The notes below the pieces were generated by a model. It saw only the letters and a list, made by a program, of their open reading frames with translations. It was not told where the DNA came from and did not search any database. From Smittia aterrima (lineage: Eukaryota > Arthropoda > Insecta > Diptera > Chironomidae): DNA of 64,000 nucleotides. The stretch lies in contig CP093830.1 in the NCBI GenBank assembly GCA_033063855.1, positions 6,014,854-6,078,853 of the forward strand, given 5' to 3'. Shown here one piece after another: positions 58,591 through 64,000 of the stretch. Made by a program: the position numbers and the translations under genes. Position 1 is the stretch's first letter, and each line of letters begins with the position of its first letter.

Positions 58591-59428
58591 TGTTATGGTC
58601 GATTTTTACTCCCTGAAGTTCGTAAAAGACTCGTCCATTAAATTCGAGCCCTCGTAGTTCGATCGGATGATGCTGGTCTGAAACCAACTGTGAAATAGGA
58701 AATGTCAATGCTCATAACTCAATAAATTATCGTGAGCTATGATATTAATTTGGATTTTTTCACTTCTCAGAAAAACTCGGCTAGTTAGTCTGTTCAACAA
58801 ACTGGAAAATCATACAGAATTTTAATTCGAGTCGATCTCACTTTCTAACTATTTCAGTAGATTCTAGTAATTGCTTGAAATTTTATTTGCGAACAATTTA
58901 GAAAATCAATTAAGGACTTGAAAAGGAAAAATAGATTTTACCAAATATTTCCATTTTTTGACGATTTTCAGCGAAGTTTTCGCTTTTCGCGGTTAAGCTG
59001 AGACCTGCTCAAACGAGAACTGCTTCGTGAAACAAGATATTTAATCGCTTTTAATTATTTTCTGTGCTCTGAGAAACAACTCGCAAATCAATTTTTTTTT
59101 CTCACCGGGCGCGTTCCGTAAATTGCGTCACACGATTTTTCATGGAAGTCAAATTTTCAAGGATTTCTTCTGTTTACTTTGGTTTCGGTGGTTTGAAGAA
59201 GAATTAGAAGAAGAGTTCGAGGATTAACGAATTGTAAATAAGAGAAATCTTTAAGTAGTAAATAAAGACTTTCTTAATCGGAAAGATTAGCGTCTTACTC
59301 CTAATTATCTAAATGAAACACAATCGACAAACTTGGTTCAATCAAGAATTTTATTAGTATCGCAACATTTCAGTTGAACTTTTAATTTTGTTGACAGGAA
59401 TTATAAACTATTCAATCCTCTATTTCAT
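58591..59428. other. interval between COX8 and MGAT2 copy b
   Basis: About 840 bp of noncoding DNA. It should contain the MGAT2b promoter and 5' UTR and the COX8 3' UTR; a minus-strand AATAAA at 59350-59355 fits COX8. Nothing else is recognised. Confidence 0.45.
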
Positions 59429-59874
59429 TTACTGAGTTCCCTTGTATTCCTTCAAGTGAGCGAGCACCCAGACTGGAATTGCGATCATTCCGCAGGTCAT
59501 GACGATGCCGGTGACAAATTTCTCCTAAAATAAATGAAATTGAAGGAAGGATTTAGGTTGATGCTTGCGATTGATTTGAATTTGATGATCCAGTGTCAAA
59601 ATGTTGCTCATTACGCAACAAATATTCGGGAAATCTTCTGCTCCTTAGCATTTGACACTGAGTCCATTACTTTCATTTGCAAACTCTAAATACTTACAGC
59701 GAATGAGACTTTGTTTTGTGGGGGTCCTAGCAAATTAAAACGTAAAATGTTGTTTAAGCGAAAAGTTTCGGATTAAAATTTTCTTGTTTTACCAGAAATG
59801 ACGGAGACTCCGCGGTTTTGGATGGTTGAGCGGATGACTGGGGCCCATGAACGTGCGAGTTGTTGTCCAATCAT
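59429..59874 (-). CDS. COX8: cytochrome c oxidase subunit 8, mitochondrial
   Basis: Three exons (59874-59793, 59726-59698 and 59524-59429; one is 29 bp) give 68 aa. An Arg-rich, acid-free presequence (MIGQQLARSWAPVIRSTIQN) targets mitochondria. The mature part starts near PPQNKVSFAEK. It contains one membrane helix (VTGIVMTCGMIAIPVWVLAH) and a short polar end (LKEYKGTQ), the size and layout of insect COX8. This nuclear-encoded subunit lies at the edge of complex IV in the inner membrane. The match to mammalian COX8 is weak apart from layout and the W-x-L-x-H-L end. A start within 270 bp of the next gene's stop fits the compact right half of the window. Confidence 0.85.
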
Positions 59875-60137
59875 TTTTATTAAGCTTTGTTGACGTTAGA
59901 TATTTCTTGAATTAAAGAATATTTTCCTCGAGAGGCTGAAAAAAGTTCACACTGTTCACAAACGGTTAGACAACCTCGATAACTTAAAAACAACCGATTC
60001 AAGATTTTACTTTAATTTTATTTTTTTAGAAAAGAAAGTCCTATGACAAATTAGAGTTTTGTTGGAATAGCTAATGGCCATTCGTTGATGAAGACGATTC
60101 GGAAATAAAAATCGCAGATTTGCTGTCTGACTTCAAA

Positions 60138-60930
60138 TTATTTAATCAAGTGAGGACTGAGATACTTCATCATGCCGAACGTTCTGAAACTGGAGGGAAA
60201 CAAGATTATTAAGATATGTTCGAAAGTTCATGATTCTGTTAGTTACCGTTTAACTCCAATGACTTTCTCCAATGGCCCATCGCATATTGCGTACTGTTTG
60301 TTTTTGGGATCATAAAGATTCTTCTCCTTAATTATGGCCCAAACTTTTTTAACGACTTCGTGTCGTGGCAGTTCTTTAGCGCCCATCAAACTTGCGAGAT
60401 CTGGTGAGAGCTTGTAGGGACGAGTGAAACCTGTGTATTTTGCTTTGGCAGCCGGCTTCTTCTTTTTCTTGTCATTCCAATCTTCGCTGCCACTTGATGA
60501 TCCGCGACGTTTCTTGCTGCCCTTCGCTGGCTTGTAGTCCTCTTCCTCGCTTGATTCAGCCTTACGCTTCTTGGGTTTGACTTCAGGCTCGGATTCAGCA
60601 TCAGACTCCGAATCATCACTCATTGCATTCACGGCTTCCATGATCAACTTGTCAATTTCTTTTTTTCGCGCAGTCAAGTCAACCTTCAATTTAATTTGAA
60701 TTTGATTTCTCACCTCCTTTGAGCTTGTTTTCTCCATGTCAGCATGCTGTAGGATTGCTAAAAGACGAAGACAAAGGAATTAAATATTCTGTCGGCCATT
60801 ATTCAGATTCGTTTGAGATTGATGATGCTAAAAAATATTTTCTCCCGAAAAATACAAAAATCTTGATTAATCAGAAACGCTTACCATTGATTTCTTTGCG
60901 GAGCTCATCCTTAGTAGGTGAAGCAGCCAT
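60138..60930 (-). CDS. DEK_C plus SWIB/MDM2-domain chromatin protein
   Basis: Three exons (60930-60885, 60757-60247 and 60189-60138) give 202 aa. The first ~65 residues form a DEK C-terminal-type helical domain (PTKDELRKEINAILQHAD, then VDLTARKKEIDKLI). A disordered acidic, Lys/Ser-rich linker follows (about 66-115). The SWIB domain spans about 118-195 (TRPYKLSPDLASLMG, RHEVVKKVWAIIKEKNLYDP, YAICDGPLEKVIGVKRFRTF, MMKYLSPHLIK). This architecture matches the upstream activation factor UAF30/Spp27-type proteins, which act in RNA polymerase I transcription in fungi. In insects the role is presumed chromatin-linked and nuclear. The start MAASPTKDEL follows a good context and completes the DEK_C fold. 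Confidence 0.92.
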
Positions 60931-61035
60931 TATTGTTGTTTTATATCAGGTCTGCTTGTTGGTTGTCTTGAAACTAATATTTTTTCTTAAACTTTGAAGA
61001 TTTGTTTTGAAATTGTTCTGTTTGTATGAGTAATC

Positions 61036-61077
61036 CACCAGATGTCGCTCTCTTATTTTAAATAGTGACATCTGGTG
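61036..61077. promoter_or_regulatory. perfect 11-bp inverted repeat, CTCF-like half-sites
   Basis: CACCAGATGTC (61036-61046) and its exact complement GACATCTGGTG (61067-61077) are separated by 20 bp. Each arm resembles the insect/vertebrate CTCF core CCASYAGRKGGCRSY with a G-to-T change at one position. It lies about 105 bp upstream of the DEK_C/SWIB start codon. It could be a boundary element, a promoter element or a hairpin. Confidence 0.4.
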
Positions 61078-64000
61078 ACAATCAGGGTTGAGACAAAACC
61101 TCTCACTAGAGGACAGGATTTTTCATACGTTTGAATTTGAAGTTAACGTGGCGCTCACTTTCAAAATTTCTAGAAATCCCGAAAAAGAGATTTAAGCTGT
61201 TTACTATTCTTGTTACTCAACAACTAAGCTAAATTGCCTCGATAAAAGTGTTTTTAAAGGATCGGAAAAAACTCATGAAATATCATGATTAGAAAACTTT
61301 AAAGCGAACGTTTTTGGGAAATTTTTAGAAATTCTGAGACGTGATCGACTAGTCAACGGAAATAAACGAAAGCTTTTACAGGAAGGGTTTTCTGGAATTA
61401 TTAGAGTTGAGAGTCTCTTACAATTGGCGCCAGATAAATTTCATTTATTCTCAGTAAACTGAAGAAGCCTAGAACTTAGAATGAAAAATGATAGCAATTA
61501 ATTTATTTCTCTATGGTTATGGTTTAAAAAAATTCGAAGCCTTCAAGTGAATATTTAAGAAATCCAGTTTTGCCATCAACTCATCGCGTCCATCATCGAA
61601 CGCGGAGTGAATTATTTTTATTAAAATCAAGGCATTCTAGCCAAAACGAGAATATCTTCAAGTCGAGAACATAAATTGCAATTCCAAGTTTGATGATATT
61701 TTCTTCTTTTCCACACGAAGAATATCTCGTAGAGAGAGAGAGAAACGAAAATGCAAAGAGCAACACAAAAAAAAATTAAATTTTTCAGCCTTGAGAGGTT
61801 TTTGACTTTGCTGTTGCTGTTTCGTCGCAACAAGAACTTCATTTTTTTCTTAATTTCATTTTATGCTTTTTTGCACATCGGGGCAGTGTTAAAAACTGTA
61901 ATGGTGGAGTTTGGCAAACGAAAACAAGCAATAATCTTCTTTTTGCTGATGTTAAAGTGGCCAGTCTTCTTTTTGTTTGTTGCTCATGCCACATCCAGTC
62001 TCGATGCATCGCCTTCGAATATAGATAACTTGCGTTTTTAGAAGCCTATCTACCGCAAAGTCAATTGTCGTTCATTGTGCGTGTTTTCGGCGAAAGCAAC
62101 AAAAGATTTTAGTCCGAAGACCTACTCGCAGTCATGCCTCGTCGTCTCGTTTCGGCGAAGTCGTATAATGTAACTGACCTCGGAAAACAATTTTTTATCG
62201 CGCGCGACAGCTCAAACGCGCACTCAGAGCTCTCAATGTATTTTTCGGTGTGTGCTTTGGTGGTCATTGCCCTCTACTCTCCGTAACATTTTCATACAAA
62301 CAACAAAAAAAAAATGATGATGAAATAAATGAAACGCGTTTTCTTCTTCGGCGTTTTTTCTCAAGTAACTTTTTTCGTGCTATCCAAACGATCTCTGTTC
62401 TTAAATGTTTGATCGGCTAGAATGTGTGTGTGAGAATTCTTTCTGGAAGCCATCAAAATTATCCAATTCTCCCGCGTTTTGCACATTCGTCGTAGCGAGT
62501 TTTATAACGTTTTGTGTTCCTAACGAAAGCTTTTGCTTTTCGCTTTTTTTTGGGTCAATCACATCTCATGACCTATGCCAACAAAAATACGCTGGAGTTG
62601 GACCAACGACCTGCCTCAATGTGAATTTCTTTCGTTTCTTTCGCTTTTTGGTTGTGTGCTTTCGAGCTTGTTGATTCATTATGACGTTAAAAGCGTTGTT
62701 CGACTGGTTGGTTAGTTAGTGACTGGCTCATTGCTCAATGATTTATTGATTGAAGGAAATTTCGACACTGCAATATCAATTTTCATTGCGATTGTTATCG
62801 ACGACGACGACTATGAGATATTGAAGAAATTGGCACACAATGTGCTCCTATCATGTGTTGGTGACAAATTGTGAGCGTTCTCTTTCTTTTCAAACGTGTA
62901 GCGAACTACTAGTGGCTGGAGATAAGAGAAGACGAAACGGGGTTATTGATCATGATACAATTCTTTTATTTTTTGATACGATAGAACCTTGGACGCTGCG
63001 TTCAAGTCAATGTAACAATGAGACGAGGGAGGCCGCGAGGAAACGAATTTGTGATAAGACGAGAAGTTGAATTCCGCTTTCAAGCTGCAGCATGTGCAGA
63101 TTCATGAATGAAAATCTCGGTCTTTATGTCTCGGGAAAATCGTAATGAAATGAAATTACTATTTATAGCCTCGCTGCTGTAACATTGACTTTGGTTCGAG
63201 CGAGCAAAGCACGGCTAGTTGAAGTGCATGAAGTTGTTTTTATGCTCTCTCGGAAAACGGCTCAACATAATGTTCTTCCGCGTAGCTTCTTTATGCACGG
63301 CTTATTTATATTGAGCATGAGTTCTGTGCTGCTCGTGTAATCGATTCACTTTCATTCAAAGCTATTACATGAATCAACTGAAGGAGCTTTGACATAGAAA
63401 AAGAAATCACCTGGAAGTAAATAGAATAAAGCGACTGCCTCCTGACTTGATCGAAAATTGTTTGGGCCTCATTTCACTGACATAAACGATCGTTTATCTA
63501 CTCTCCTCTCAGATCTTTCTTATTAGTTCATCAATTTACATTTTTCGCAGCACTTTTATTGTAACGGAATCTATCAAACGGTATCGCTGCGTAAATGACC
63601 ATTCTACTTCCTCGATTTTTTTTTGTAGTTCTTAGATTGAAGCTTAGGTTGGAGCTATTTGGATAACTTCACGCATAAAAGCCAAATAGTTTAAGATTCT
63701 GGAATGCAAACTCGTCAAATGAATTCATTTCGTCCCAAGATCGACTTCCATCCTAAAGACAACTTCTTTATTCTACATAGCCTTCATATGGCTTGAAATA
63801 ATATTCAACTTATGCACATTTTCAAGTGTTAAAGACCTCTTTTTTTTCTATAGTAGTTAATGACTTTTTATTGAGAAGAGAAAAGAAAGAATATTATAAA
63901 AGCAATTTCACAAGAGAGATGTCGATACAATTACTCTCGACTGCTCGCGTATGATTGAATTGGCTGGCGAAGAATGAATACCCGGTTTTTGATGATTAAA
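61078..64000. other. right-end region without a supported gene
   Basis: About 2.9 kb. ATG-started ORFs at 61751-62041, 62134-62286 and 62405-62674 are hydrophobic, Phe-rich or very short, with no recognisable domain. A GA run lies near 61730. The region may be the 5' flank of a gene beyond the window. Confidence 0.45.

Noticed and set aside
61751..62041. 96-codon hydrophobic plus-strand ORF
   Set aside because: Low-complexity Phe/Leu/Lys composition typical of T-rich DNA, with no homologue recognised.
62134..62286. 50-codon ORF beginning MPRRLVSAK, resembling a SNAG-type repressor start
   Set aside because: It departs from the SNAG consensus after three residues, and no zinc finger or downstream exon is visible.
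1..64000. CRISPR arrays, bacterial operons or prophage
   Set aside because: The sequence is spliced animal genomic DNA. The regularly spaced repeats are tRNA-like arrays with ~240-bp periods, not CRISPR.

Overview
The window is animal nuclear DNA, most likely from a compact, AT-rich insect genome. The genes have many short introns (mostly 49-99 bp, GT-AG), no operons or ribosome-binding sites, and insect-type families: ladybird and C15 homeobox genes, an [Arg7]-corazonin neuropeptide, an insect UGT and a chymotrypsin-like protease with GATA motifs. A nematoceran fly such as a chironomid midge fits best, but the species is inference.

Layout. Bases 1-243 carry the last exons of a ladybird homeobox gene (+). 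About 8.5 kb of gene-poor DNA follows, holding one arm of a ~670-bp inverted duplication (3701-4369). Next come a UDP-glycosyltransferase (8770-10589, -) and the second arm (13901-14578). A transposon graveyard (14.6-17 kb) has a hAT fossil and a block of decayed coding sequence between direct repeats. RSU1 (17460-18748, +) converges on a neuroligin-like adhesion protein (19154-22016, -). The homeobox gene C15/Tlx (26399-33657, -) contains a nested chymotrypsin-like protease (28091-28977, +) and a tandem array of tRNA-like repeats. A second such array lies at 38.18-39.03 kb.

The right half is gene-dense: corazonin (43048-43458, -), a two-domain galectin (44089-45243, +), ZNHIT2 (45310-46544, -), adenosine kinase (46749-48306, +), an orphan secreted protein (48953-50790, +), a BTB protein (51022-52193, +), two tandem MGAT2-type N-glycan GlcNAc-transferases (52425-53916 and 55704-58590, -), COX8 (59429-59874, -) and a DEK_C/SWIB chromatin protein (60138-60930, -). 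The last 3 kb has no gene I can support.

How they relate. Ladybird and C15 are neighbours in the ancestral NK homeobox cluster, so the left half is a remnant of that cluster, invaded by UGT, RSU1 and the neuroligin-like gene. The other genes are unrelated housekeeping, secretory or neuroendocrine genes, apart from the duplicated MGAT2 pair. Exon coordinates were worked out by hand from splice consensus, reading-frame continuity and family similarity.
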